DNA of 64,000 nucleotides, from assembly GCA_031259845.1 (NCBI GenBank), contig JAIRKZ010000149.1:1-64000 (forward strand), written 5' to 3'. The notes beneath the pieces were generated by a model. It searched no databases and was not told the DNA's origin. It saw nothing but the letters and a program-made list of their open reading frames with translations. Positions 47,035 to 55,448 of this stretch are shown in pieces (position 1 is the stretch's first letter; every line of letters starts with the position of its first letter). This DNA comes from Tannerellaceae bacterium. GTDB lineage: Bacteria; Bacteroidota; Bacteroidia; Bacteroidales; Tannerellaceae. A program made the position numbers and the translations under genes.

Positions 47035-48261
47035 TCAAAAATAATACATAAGTACTCCTAATATTCGGTGATTGGTAACGGCGTGCGCGTTTGTTACTTT
47101 GCCGTTTGAAAGGTTTGTATCCCCGTACCAGGCTGTTGTTGCCGAGTATTCAATTCCGGCTTTCCAGTGAGGTAAATTATACGAAAAAGAAGGCGCGATG
47201 CAAAGTAACCGGTCTATATCAATTCCACTTCCGTAAAATAATGCCGGGTTGACTAATTTACCGGTTGTCCCTAAATTTTTAGAATATCCCACAAACAGGC
47301 TGCCCTTCCATTTACTGCCTGCTGCTGCGTTAAGCCAGGTGGTAGAATGGCGTGAAGGCGTATATTGCTGCTCGCCCGTAATTTCGTCTATCGATGAAAC
47401 GCCATATCCGCCCAACATAGCGTTATGTGTCTGGTTGGAAGCAAGAAGCGTTTTCCCGGCCAGAAAAAGATTGTCTGACTTATATTGCGCCTGGGCCATG
47501 AAAGATACGCTCGTAACCCGTTCGTTTACTTTATATACTTTATCGCCCATACGCGCCTGTACACGGGGCTTCAGCGATATTGCTTCTACGCCTAATCCTC
47601 CTGAAAATCCATTCTCATGGTATGTTACGCCGGCAAACAGTTCGGGCAGAATGTTGTTTTTCAGGTATTCTTCGCTTTTCCCGTTTGGCCCTGCGGATAA
47701 ATATACTAATTGATAAATAGCCGATCCGGTAAAGGTAAACCTGTTGCTTTTATATTGATACCTTATTTGTGCGCTTCGGTTGAAAGGCTGGAAAGGGCTT
47801 CCCGTGTTCAGATTCAAAACATCCGGCATAACATCTCCGAACAGCGGATGCCATGTTTGTCCAAGCAAGAGAGACGAACCTTTCTCCCAGCTTAAATTAA
47901 CATACGCCTGGCGGATACGAAGCAGGTAATTGGCGAGATTAAATCCTCCCAAATCGGTTTCTACCTTCGCGGATGTTTTAGCCGAACCTACTTTGGGGCC
48001 GGTCATATTTAAACCAAACCGGGTGGTAAATGTATAAAATGTGCTGTTCGGATTGTCGTTTAAGTCATTGCCATCAGCATCAAGCGCTTTATCAAGCGGA
48101 TAGAGATAAAAATTGCCATCTACTGCTTCTACGTTACTTCTCGAATTGTAATAAGCGTCGCCTCTTACAAATCCATAAAAGTTATAGGTGAAATTCTTTT
48201 TCTGAGCAAAGGCTAATGAAACGGATAAAAGGCAGGAGAGTAGCAATAAGGATTTTCTCAT
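47035..48261 (-). CDS. outer-membrane porin-like beta-barrel protein
   Basis: This 408-residue protein has a clear signal peptide (MRKSLLLLSCLLSVSLAFAQ). The mature part is all alternating strands such as NFTYNFYGFVRGDAYYNSRS, TRFGLNMTGP and GFNLANYLLRIRQAYVNLSW. It ends with an aromatic strand (HRILGVLMYYF), the usual C-terminal signal for barrel insertion. The overall look is of a DcaP-like or similar porin; the substrate is unknown. A minus-strand TACATTTG box at 48305-48312 gives a leader of about 37 bases. Confidence 0.7.
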   Translation of the reverse strand: MRKSLLLLSCLLSVSLAFAQKKNFTYNFYGFVRGDAYYNSRSNVEAVDGNFYLYPLDKALDADGNDLNDNPNSTFYTFTTRFGLNMTGPKVGSAKTSAKVETDLGGFNLANYLLRIRQAYVNLSWEKGSSLLLGQTWHPLFGDVMPDVLNLNTGSPFQPFNRSAQIRYQYKSNRFTFTGSAIYQLVYLSAGPNGKSEEYLKNNILPELFAGVTYHENGFSGGLGVEAISLKPRVQARMGDKVYKVNERVTSVSFMAQAQYKSDNLFLAGKTLLASNQTHNAMLGGYGVSSIDEITGEQQYTPSRHSTTWLNAAAGSKWKGSLFVGYSKNLGTTGKLVNPALFYGSGIDIDRLLCIAPSFSYNLPHWKAGIEYSATTAWYGDTNLSNGKVTNAHAVTNHRILGVLMYYF

Positions 48262-48304
48262 GATGATGTTAATTAAGTTGTATTTCGTAAAATCAGTCAG
48301 TTCG

Positions 48305-48312
48305 CAAATGTA
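48305..48312 (-). promoter_or_regulatory. -7 element of the porin-like gene
   Basis: CAAATGTA on the plus strand reads TACATTTG on the minus strand, 44 bases before the start codon. Confidence 0.45.
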
Positions 48313-48426
48313 TAGAATTTTATTTAATTCACATTGAATAATAGATTATTATTTGTTACTTTGCTTCCATGTTGTAAGCAATAAGGCTTTTTTTTTAGAA
48401 ATAATGTAACTTAACATAAATGTAGT

Positions 48427-49788
48427 ATGAGCACGAAAAAATTTTTACTGGAAGAAAAAGATATTCCTACGGCATGGTATAATATTGTAGTGGATATGAA
48501 GAACAAGCCACGCCCCATTCTAAATCCGGGCACAAAGCAACCTGTCAAGGAAGAAGAACTCTATCCTTTGTTTGCAAAGGCGCTGGCGCATCAGGAGTTA
48601 AATGAAACCGACGCTTGGATAGAAATACCGGAAGAAGTGCGCGATATGTATAAGATATGGCGGCCTACTCCATTGGTTCGCGCCTATGGACTGGAAAAAG
48701 CATTGGATACGCCGGCTCATATTTATTTTAAGAATGAAAGCGTGAGCCCGGTAGGTTCTCATAAATTAAATTCGGCGATTGCCCAGGTGTATTTTTGCAA
48801 GGAAGAAGGGGTAACCAATATTACTACTGAAACCGGAGCCGGGCAATGGGGAGCCGCTTTATCGTATGCCGCGAAGGCCTTTGGCCTGGAGCTGGCCGTT
48901 TATATGGTAAAGGTGAGCTATCATCAAAAACCATATCGTCGTTCAATTATGCAAACGTTTGGCGCACAGGTAATCGCTTCGCCCAGTATGAGCACAAAAG
49001 CCGGGCGCAGCATATTGACTGCCCATCCGAATTATCAGGGAAGCCTGGGTACGGCTATTTCCGAAGCGGTGGAACTTGCGCTGCAAACGCCTAATTGTAA
49101 ATATACATTGGGCAGCGTATTGAACCATGTTATGCTACACCAGACAGTTATCGGTTTGGAAGCGGAAAAACAAATGGAAATGGCCGGCGAATACCCGGAT
49201 GTGGTTATTGGTTGCTTTGGAGGAGGCTCAAACTTTTCAGGCATTAGCTTTCCGTTTCTTCGGCATAAATTAGTTGATGGTAAAGAGATACGTATTGTAG
49301 CCGCCGAACCGGCATCGTGTCCGAAACTGACGCGCGGCGAGTTCCAGTATGACTTTGGCGATGAAGCCGGTTATACTCCGCTGATACCTATGTTTACATT
49401 AGGGCATAACTTCTCTCCAGCCCATATCCATGCAGGAGGATTGCGTTATCATGGCGCCGGTTCGATTGTGAGCCAGCTAAGGCAAGACGGATACGTGGAA
49501 GCGGTTGATGTTGAACAATTGGATACATTCGAGGCAGCGGTTTTATTTGCCCAGGCCGAAGGCATTATTCCTGCACCCGAATCTTCCCACGCCATTGCGG
49601 CAGCTATTCACGAAGCCAGGCAAGCAAAAGAGGAAGGCAAACAACGTACGATATTATTCAATCTCTCAGGTCATGGATTGATAGATATGGCTGCTTATGA
49701 TCAATACCTGGCAGGCGATTTAAGTAATTATAAATTGACCGATGAAGAAGTGTCGGCTAATCTTTCCGGTTTAGAGAAAATCATTTGA
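48427..49788 (+). CDS. trpB: TrpB2-type tryptophan synthase beta chain
   Basis: This 453-residue PLP enzyme of the TrpB2 subgroup (TIGR01415-like) condenses indole and serine to tryptophan. The PLP lysine is in SPVGSHKLNSA near residue 114. ITTETGAGQWGAALS and the phosphate loop GCFGGGSNFSG are intact, and PESSHAIAAA closes the site. The long N-terminal region (EEKDIPTAWYNIVVD) and the length set TrpB2 apart from the usual 390-residue TrpB1. No trpA or other trp genes are near, so it may act as a stand-alone indole-salvage enzyme. It is followed by a very long perfect hairpin. Confidence 0.9.
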   Translation: MSTKKFLLEEKDIPTAWYNIVVDMKNKPRPILNPGTKQPVKEEELYPLFAKALAHQELNETDAWIEIPEEVRDMYKIWRPTPLVRAYGLEKALDTPAHIYFKNESVSPVGSHKLNSAIAQVYFCKEEGVTNITTETGAGQWGAALSYAAKAFGLELAVYMVKVSYHQKPYRRSIMQTFGAQVIASPSMSTKAGRSILTAHPNYQGSLGTAISEAVELALQTPNCKYTLGSVLNHVMLHQTVIGLEAEKQMEMAGEYPDVVIGCFGGGSNFSGISFPFLRHKLVDGKEIRIVAAEPASCPKLTRGEFQYDFGDEAGYTPLIPMFTLGHNFSPAHIHAGGLRYHGAGSIVSQLRQDGYVEAVDVEQLDTFEAAVLFAQAEGIIPAPESSHAIAAAIHEARQAKEEGKQRTILFNLSGHGLIDMAAYDQYLAGDLSNYKLTDEEVSANLSGLEKII

Positions 49789-49810
49789 TTCCGATCCTTC
49801 TGCTTATAAA

Positions 49811-49864
49811 TAGAAAATGGTGCAACAATGAAGATTCACATCTTCATTGTTGCACCATTTTCTA
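49811..49864. terminator. perfect 25-bp stem hairpin
   Basis: The arms 49811-49835 and 49840-49864 are perfect complements with a four-base TCAC loop. The left arm starts TAGAAAATGGTGCAACAATG. It lies between the convergent trpB and DUF3836 genes and probably ends both transcripts. A perfect stem of this length is unusual for a terminator and the outer ends are A/T-rich on both strands. Confidence 0.8.
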
Positions 49865-49876
49865 CTGTTTATTGTA

Positions 49877-50287
49877 TTATGAAAAGATCGAATCATAGCT
49901 TGAAGCAGGCGAAATCATCTCCTGAACATTCAAACTGTAATCCTTTTTCTTTTTATCCCACATTCCATAGGTAGTGTGGATATCTCCCGTTTCATTGTCG
50001 TATTCATAAGAAATCAGGAAAAACGGCTCCCAGCTATCTGTGGATTTATCCCATTTACAAGCTTTCTTCACAGCCACCTTACCCTCTTCATTGTAAGTGA
50101 AATCGTACTTCAATTGCTTGTTTAGAAGCCCGTTTTCGTTAGTAAAAACGGTTTTCGACACTATTTTCCCATTTTCTTCTTTCGTGTCGTACATATAATT
50201 CTTGGGAGAAGCAGCATTCATAGCCAGAGTGCATACAAAGACAAAAATAAATCCCAAAACACTTTTAGTTAATAATAATGTTTTCAT
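49877..50287 (-). CDS. DUF3836 family exported protein
   Basis: This 136-residue protein has a signal peptide (VLGFIFVFVCTLAMNAAS). The mature part repeats a short motif (DFTYNEEGKVAVKKACKWDK; ISYEYDNETGDIHTTYGMWDK) typical of the Bacteroidales DUF3836 family. It is predicted to be periplasmic or secreted and its function is unknown. It is a single gene, converging with trpB. Confidence 0.75.
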   Translation of the reverse strand: MKTLLLTKSVLGFIFVFVCTLAMNAASPKNYMYDTKEENGKIVSKTVFTNENGLLNKQLKYDFTYNEEGKVAVKKACKWDKSTDSWEPFFLISYEYDNETGDIHTTYGMWDKKKKDYSLNVQEMISPASSYDSIFS

Positions 50288-50464
50288 TTCAATTTTATTT
50301 ATAGGGTTTCATGTCATTTTGATGCAAAGTAAGATGCTTTTCCCGGATTAAAAAAATATTTTCTGACATTTTGATAGCGGAAAGGGCATATTTAACCAAT
50401 ATAAACAAATGGGCCATTCGAATGCAAAACAGGGAAGTTACGATTTGAATCGGTGGCTACCGGA

Positions 50465-51304
50465 TCAAATTATTTCGGAATCAATATCTTCGGGGAGTTC
50501 TTCAAATTCGTGGCTTTCGGTTGTTTCGCCATTTAGTTTTTTCTTTAATTCGGAGACGGTTTCCCGAAATTCTTTGTCGAGGCGAAGTTTTCTTATAGCC
50601 ATCTTGGCTGCATTTTGTTGTGATTCTTTCTTGGAATAACCGATTCCAACCCCTATTTGATGATCAAATAACGTTACACATGTTTGGAATACAGGATTTC
50701 CTTTGTTATCAACAAAGGATTCTATCAGGTCGAAAGTAATCTCTATTTTGTTTTTCTGGCTCCATTCAATGAGGCTCGACTTGAAATTTACTTCTTTCCT
50801 GGCTAATTTATCTATGTCAAGGTTTTTCTTAATAACCACATCTTCTATGAATTTATAACATTTCCGGTAGCCCTGGTCAAGGTATATCGCCCCGATTAAT
50901 GCTTCCAGCGCATTGCCATATAAGTGGTTATTATGAGAACTGAGTTTGGCGGAGTAGACAACTAATTTTTGCAATCCGAGGTTGATTGCTATACGGTCAA
51001 GGTTATCGCGTTGCACAATTTTGGAACGTGTGTTGGTGAGAAAACCTTCCCGTTTGTTCTTGAAATGTTTATATAAAATGTCTGCCACAACGGCGTCAAG
51101 GATAGCATCTCCAAGAAACTCCAGACGTTCATTATTAAGCCATCGCCCGTTGCCTGCTTCTATTGAAGAAGATTTATGCAGAAAGGCCTGCTCATACAAA
51201 CTAATATCATCGGGATAAAAACCGGAAAGCTTATATAAAGACAAATAAGGCTCCTTACCTTTATTTTTAAGGAGCCTTATTCTTTTATATAATCGCTTGA
51301 ACAC
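50465..51304 (-). CDS. rnc: ribonuclease III
   Basis: This 279-residue double-strand-specific endoribonuclease is for rRNA and mRNA processing. The signature NERLEFLGDAILDAVVADIL (near residue 60) holds the metal-binding Glu/Asp; the second metal Glu is in NALEALIGAIYLDQG. A double-stranded-RNA-binding domain follows (FKSSLIEWSQKNK ... GIGYSKKESQQNAAKMAI). The N-terminal extension and acidic C-terminal tail make it longer than the enterobacterial enzyme, as usual in Bacteroidetes. It follows fabF by 13 bases in the operon acpP-fabF-rnc. Confidence 0.95.
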   Translation of the reverse strand: MFKRLYKRIRLLKNKGKEPYLSLYKLSGFYPDDISLYEQAFLHKSSSIEAGNGRWLNNERLEFLGDAILDAVVADILYKHFKNKREGFLTNTRSKIVQRDNLDRIAINLGLQKLVVYSAKLSSHNNHLYGNALEALIGAIYLDQGYRKCYKFIEDVVIKKNLDIDKLARKEVNFKSSLIEWSQKNKIEITFDLIESFVDNKGNPVFQTCVTLFDHQIGVGIGYSKKESQQNAAKMAIRKLRLDKEFRETVSELKKKLNGETTESHEFEELPEDIDSEII

Positions 51305-51317
51305 TTTAAAAAAACGG

Positions 51318-52574
51318 TTATCTGACGAATTTCTTTACAATTACGCTTGCATTATGCCCACCGAAACCAAAGGTGTTGGATAAGGCTGTATTTATTTCTC
51401 TTTTTTGTGCTTTGTTAAATGTAAAATTCAGCTTATAATCTATTTCCGGATCGTTGTCGCCTTCCTCGTGATTAATCGTAGGAGGAATAACGCCTTCTTT
51501 CACTGTCAGGATGCAGGCAATCGCTTCCAATGCCCCGGCTGCTCCTAAAAGGTGCCCGGTCATAGACTTTGTAGAACTGATATTCAGGTTATAGGCATGT
51601 TCGCCAAATACATCTTTAATAGCTCTCGCTTCCGATATATCGCCCACAGGGGTAGAGGTTCCATGTACATTAATATAATCAATATCTTCCGGTTTCATCC
51701 CTGCATCTTCCAATGCGTTTCTCATTACCAGCTTAGCGCCTAACCCTTCAGGATGCGAAGCTGTCAGATGGTAGGCATCGGCCGACATACCTGTTCCTGC
51801 TATTTCACAATATATTTTAGCTCCTCTTGCTAAAGCATGTTCCATTTCTTCAAGCACTAAGCAAGCCGAACCTTCGCCTAATACAAATCCATCCCGGCTC
51901 AGGCTAAACGGGCGCGAAGCCGTATGGGGCGAATCATTACGGGTAGACAGGGCGTTCATCGCATTAAAACCGCCTATGCCTGCTGCCGAAACAGCCGCTT
52001 CCGCGCCGCCGGTAACAATCACGTCTGCTTTTCCTAAACGGATATAATTGAACGCATCGGAAATAGCGTTGGTAGAAGACGCGCAAGCCGAAACAGTGGC
52101 AAAGTTTGGCCCTCTGAATCCGTATATCATGGAGATTTGCCCGGCAGCAATATCGGAAATCATCTTAGGAATGAAAAAAGGATTAAAACGCGGCCCTCTT
52201 TCCTCGTCGTAACCCTTTACTTCGTCTTCAAATGTTTTGATACCGCCGATACCGGATGCAAAGATCACTCCGATACGGTCCAGGTTTTCTTTCTCTGTAT
52301 CCAAGGCCGAATCAGCGATTGCTTCTTTGGCTGCGTTTAATGCTAACAGGGTATAGCGATCGCATTTACGTACTTCTTTCCGGTCCATAACTTGTAACGG
52401 ATCAAAGTTTCTCACTTCACAAGCGAAATGCGTTTTAAATTTTTCTGCATTAAACTGAGTGACAGGCCCGGCTCCACTCCTGCCGTTAATAAGACCCTCC
52501 CAAGTGTCTGAGAGGGTATTACCAAGCGGAGTTATAGCTCCAAGGCCCGTCACCACAATTCTTTTTAATTCCAT
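51318..52574 (-). CDS. fabF: beta-ketoacyl-ACP synthase II
   Basis: This 418-residue condensing enzyme elongates fatty acyl chains on ACP. The active-site Cys lies in TVSACASSTNAI near residue 165. The two His are in NVHGTSTPVGD and STKSMTGHLLGAAG, and the C-terminal NTFGFGGHNASV is the usual glycine loop. The start at 52574 (MELKRIVVTGLGAITPLG) is canonical. It lies 19 bases downstream of acpP and is followed by rnc, a common gene order in bacteria. Confidence 0.97.
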   Translation of the reverse strand: MELKRIVVTGLGAITPLGNTLSDTWEGLINGRSGAGPVTQFNAEKFKTHFACEVRNFDPLQVMDRKEVRKCDRYTLLALNAAKEAIADSALDTEKENLDRIGVIFASGIGGIKTFEDEVKGYDEERGPRFNPFFIPKMISDIAAGQISMIYGFRGPNFATVSACASSTNAISDAFNYIRLGKADVIVTGGAEAAVSAAGIGGFNAMNALSTRNDSPHTASRPFSLSRDGFVLGEGSACLVLEEMEHALARGAKIYCEIAGTGMSADAYHLTASHPEGLGAKLVMRNALEDAGMKPEDIDYINVHGTSTPVGDISEARAIKDVFGEHAYNLNISSTKSMTGHLLGAAGALEAIACILTVKEGVIPPTINHEEGDNDPEIDYKLNFTFNKAQKREINTALSNTFGFGGHNASVIVKKFVR

Positions 52575-52593
52575 ACGTTGAAATAAAAGTGGA

Positions 52594-52830
52594 TTACTTC
52601 GCGTTTGCTTCGATATAAGCGATAGCGTCGCCTACGGTTGCAATTTTTTCTGCTTGATCATCGGGGATTGAGATGCCGAATTCTTTTTCGAATTCCATAA
52701 TCAACTCTACTGTATCAAGAGAGTCTGCTCCTAAATCATTAGTAAAGCTGGCTTCGTTAGTAACTTCTGTTTCTTCCACACTTAATTTATCAACGATAAT
52801 AGCCTTTACTCTGGACGCAATTTCAGACAT
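52594..52830 (-). CDS. acpP: acyl carrier protein
   Basis: This 78-residue acidic protein carries growing acyl chains on a phosphopantetheine arm. The attachment serine lies in [13 protein letters not shown]. Length and four-helix pattern are standard. It is the first gene of the acpP-fabF-rnc operon, transcribed from a minus-strand promoter at 52912-52919 with a leader of about 75 bases. Confidence 0.97.
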   Translation of the reverse strand: MSEIASRVKAIIVDKLSVEETEVTNEASFTNDLGADSLDTVELIMEFEKEFGISIPDDQAEKIATVGDAIAYIEANAK

Positions 52831-52869
52831 AACTTTTCAATTTAGATTAATAAATTAGAATATACTTTT

Positions 52870-52877
52870 TAAATTTG
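52870..52877 (+). promoter_or_regulatory. purN -7 element
   Basis: TAAATTTG on the plus strand points at purN, leaving a leader of about 100 bases. Confidence 0.35.
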
Positions 52878-52911
52878 CAGTGCAAAGGAAAGCATTTTTT
52901 ATGTTACAAAA

Positions 52912-52919
52912 CAAATATA
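52912..52919 (-). promoter_or_regulatory. acpP -7 element
   Basis: CAAATATA on the plus strand reads TATATTTG on the minus strand and points at acpP. The two divergent transcripts overlap at their 5' ends by about 20 bases. Confidence 0.45.
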
Positions 52920-52984
52920 TGAGCTTAAAAATGTACGGAACTTGCACATTTCCTTCTTTCGTGTGCATTTAAACAATTGAAATA

Positions 52985-53554
52985 ATGAAGAACATCGCTA
53001 TTTTCGCTTCCGGCTCCGGAACAAATGCCGAAAATATTGCCCGGTATTTTGCAGGCAGCACAACGGTTAACGTATCCGTCGTCTTATCTAATAACAAGAA
53101 AGTCAAAGTGCATGAACGTGTAAACAGGCTGGGTATTCCTTCATTTGTGTTTACGCGGGATGAATTTGCAGAAGGGAAGCCTGTCATTGATAAACTTACC
53201 GCATACAAGGTAGACCTTATCGTATTGGCCGGCTTTATGAATAAAATCCCGGATACATTATTAAAGGCCTTTCCCGGTAAGATTATAAACATTCATCCGG
53301 CGCTGTTGCCCAAGTATGGAGGAAAAGGCATGTACGGCATGCACGTACACGAGGCGGTGGTAGGCGCCGGCGAGAAGGAGACGGGTATTACCATACATTA
53401 TATAAATGAGCAGTACGACGAGGGGGAGATTATTTTCCAGGCTACCTGCCCCGTCATTCCTTCAGACGCCCCCGGAGATGTAGCGGCCAAAGTGCATGCG
53501 CTGGAATATGAACACTATCCTCCCGTAATAGAACGTTTGCTTACCGGGCGTTAG
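52985..53554 (+). CDS. purN: phosphoribosylglycinamide formyltransferase
   Basis: This 189-residue enzyme uses 10-formyl-tetrahydrofolate to formylate GAR in purine synthesis. IAIFASGSGTNAENI binds the phosphate. INIHPALLPKYGGKGMYG holds the catalytic Asn and His, and the Asp lies in HYINEQYDEGEII. The length is standard. The gene overlaps the convergent hydrolase by 4 bases at the stops. Confidence 0.95.
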   Translation: MKNIAIFASGSGTNAENIARYFAGSTTVNVSVVLSNNKKVKVHERVNRLGIPSFVFTRDEFAEGKPVIDKLTAYKVDLIVLAGFMNKIPDTLLKAFPGKIINIHPALLPKYGGKGMYGMHVHEAVVGAGEKETGITIHYINEQYDEGEIIFQATCPVIPSDAPGDVAAKVHALEYEHYPPVIERLLTGR

Positions 53555-54510
53555 TTGTAATTGGTATTGATATAGTCCATAAAATCAAACTCTTTTTCCA
53601 ATTCGGGTTTGCCTATTTGTTCCGCTACCGTATGGATAATAAGCGGTTCGGGATGGAGTACGAATTTATCGATAAAGGCGCCTATTTCGTCTAAATTATA
53701 GCGCATGGGCGAACCGGCTATTTCATGCGCGGCATTTTCCGCTTCATAGAAATAATAGGGCGATTGCATTTTTTTCAATTGCCCGGCTATATAGTTGGAA
53801 CCATATAATCCGGCGTCTCCCAGCAAGGCCTTATTAAAAGGAACATTCTTGTCGGCGTCTCCATGAAAAAACTGGATGGGAGACGGATTTACCGGCCACG
53901 TCAAATCGCCGCTTCCGTTAGCGACAGCGCCGGCAAAAGCGATAATTCCCCCATAGCGGAAACCGCCGGGCAACCGCTTGGCCAATTCCGCATTATTACA
54001 TATCATATATTCGCCTTGCAATGCGGTTACGGCTCCCGCGCTTGAACCGTTGGCTATGATTTTGGTTTTATCAATTCCCCACGCTCCGGCATGTTCGTAA
54101 ACGAAAGCGGTTGCATCAAACATATCCTCTACAGCCATCCGGATTGCATCAAGTAATGCCCCAACGATATCGGCAGGATTGGATACACCCCTGTCTTTTA
54201 TGTCTTTCAATCCCAGGCGATAGTCAATGCCAATTCCCACATATCCTTTCTCCGCCAGTTTTTTAAGATACGCTACATTATATTCCTCCGTTCGCGCTCC
54301 CCCCACAAAGCCGCCTCCAAAAACAAACAAAACGCAAGGTTTATTTATCTCTTTGGATGGAATATCATACTTGTCAAGCCGTAGCGTATCAGTCCCTTTA
54401 ATAGAAAAAACAAACGTTTGTTTCTCTATTTCTACAGCTTGGGGAACTGTCTGTTTTGTACAGGAAGATATAAGAACGGCAACAAACAAAAACAGGATGT
54501 ATTTCTTCAT
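53551..54510 (-). CDS. alpha/beta-hydrolase lipoprotein
   Basis: This 319-residue exported lipoprotein has a signal ending VLISSCTKQ (Cys about residue 17). An oxyanion loop LFVFGGGFVGGA and nucleophile NGSSAGA (GxSxG type) give an esterase/lipase core. The Asp is likely in FHGDADKNVPF and the His in AENAAHEI. It resembles carboxylesterase/acetyl-esterase-type proteins. The substrate is unknown. It is a single gene in an otherwise housekeeping area. Confidence 0.8.
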   Translation of the reverse strand: MKKYILFLFVAVLISSCTKQTVPQAVEIEKQTFVFSIKGTDTLRLDKYDIPSKEINKPCVLFVFGGGFVGGARTEEYNVAYLKKLAEKGYVGIGIDYRLGLKDIKDRGVSNPADIVGALLDAIRMAVEDMFDATAFVYEHAGAWGIDKTKIIANGSSAGAVTALQGEYMICNNAELAKRLPGGFRYGGIIAFAGAVANGSGDLTWPVNPSPIQFFHGDADKNVPFNKALLGDAGLYGSNYIAGQLKKMQSPYYFYEAENAAHEIAGSPMRYNLDEIGAFIDKFVLHPEPLIIHTVAEQIGKPELEKEFDFMDYINTNYN

Positions 54511-54724
54511 GGCAAACCGGATTTAAAAAGTTCAGGTGCAAATATAGTATTTTATTCAATACGGATATTCTTCCGGTAATTCAACAGTCGCCGATTGTTG
54601 AATTTGTGGGTAAGTTTTGTAAAAGGCTCGACAATTTCTTAAAGACATCGGAGAATATCCTCTAATACTTTTACTCTTAAGTTTTTATACATCTCATCTA
54701 TGAGCTTTTCCCCGCTGAATCGCT

Positions 54725-54993
54725 GGCTATTAATAGCCTGAGTTTGGAATAAGCGTATCCGTATGTAACGATGTTATGCATCCGTAAGCGAATCATCTGG
54801 TTGTTTTGTTGCCGGCATGATGAATAAGTAATCATAAGTTCCCAGCCTTTTCCATTGCTCACAATTGTGACTGGGGTCAGTCACCCTCGTGACAGGATTC
54901 GCTCACAACTGTGAACGGATCCTGTCACGAGGGTGAGCGGCGGAAAACATAGTGGGAAAAGCCTGAAATCTACCGGAAGCCATCAATAGAATA
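54725..54993. repeat. palindrome-rich dispersed repeat, copy B
   Basis: This stretch is collinear with copy A at 23108-23380 (shared TTGTTTTGTTGCCGGCAT-like, AGTTCCCAG and CACAATTGTG blocks, and a GAAATCTACCGGAAGC tail). Its own core is a different inverted repeat: 54881-54901 (TCACCCTCGTGACAGGATTC...) against 54916-54936, with 20 of 21 matches around a 14-base loop containing TCACAACTGTGA. No gene is seen between 54511 and the next susC other than a possible small ORF. Confidence 0.65.
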
Positions 54994-55067
54994 ACGAGAT
55001 TAATTTAGAAAAGAATAATTATTCCTTAACAATAAATATTAGTTGTAATAAAAATTTGCATTAAAAG

Positions 55068-55097
55068 TTGTTTATATCATAAAAACATATATCTTTG
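55068..55097 (+). promoter_or_regulatory. promoter of the second susC
   Basis: TTG at 55068-55070, 19 bases, then TATCTTTG at 55090-55097. The predicted start near 55103 leaves a leader of about 345 bases before the susC ATG, long enough for regulation in the leader. It contains the hairpin GGCAGTACGCTGCC (about 55229-55242) and a possible 46-residue ORF from ATG 55204 that I cannot support as a gene. Confidence 0.5.
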
Positions 55098-55448
55098 CGT
55101 TGTTGTAGCTGTATTGCGGACACGTATTCTTGTTTTGTTATATGGCTGGGTCGTTTAAGCATAAATTTTTAACTTGCAATATACTTTGTTGTAAAGCATT
55201 ATTATGGAACAATTTGAACTAATTAAAGGGCAGTACGCTGCCATTACAAATCCCTACTCTCATCTTATATCAATAAGATATAAATGTCTGAAAATCGGAG
55301 TTTATTCCGCATATAATCAAATAATTATGATGTTTAACTAATTCGATTATGCCTATGATGTAAGTACGTATGCTTTTTTATTAATGTGAGAGACGGATAG
55401 AAATATCCAAAATGTATAACCTTATTAAACTAATTAAATGAAGAAAGT

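Noticed and set aside
55204-55344. 46-codon ORF in the leader of the second susC
   Set aside because: The frame exists but there is no supporting composition or ribosome site; reported only as part of the leader.
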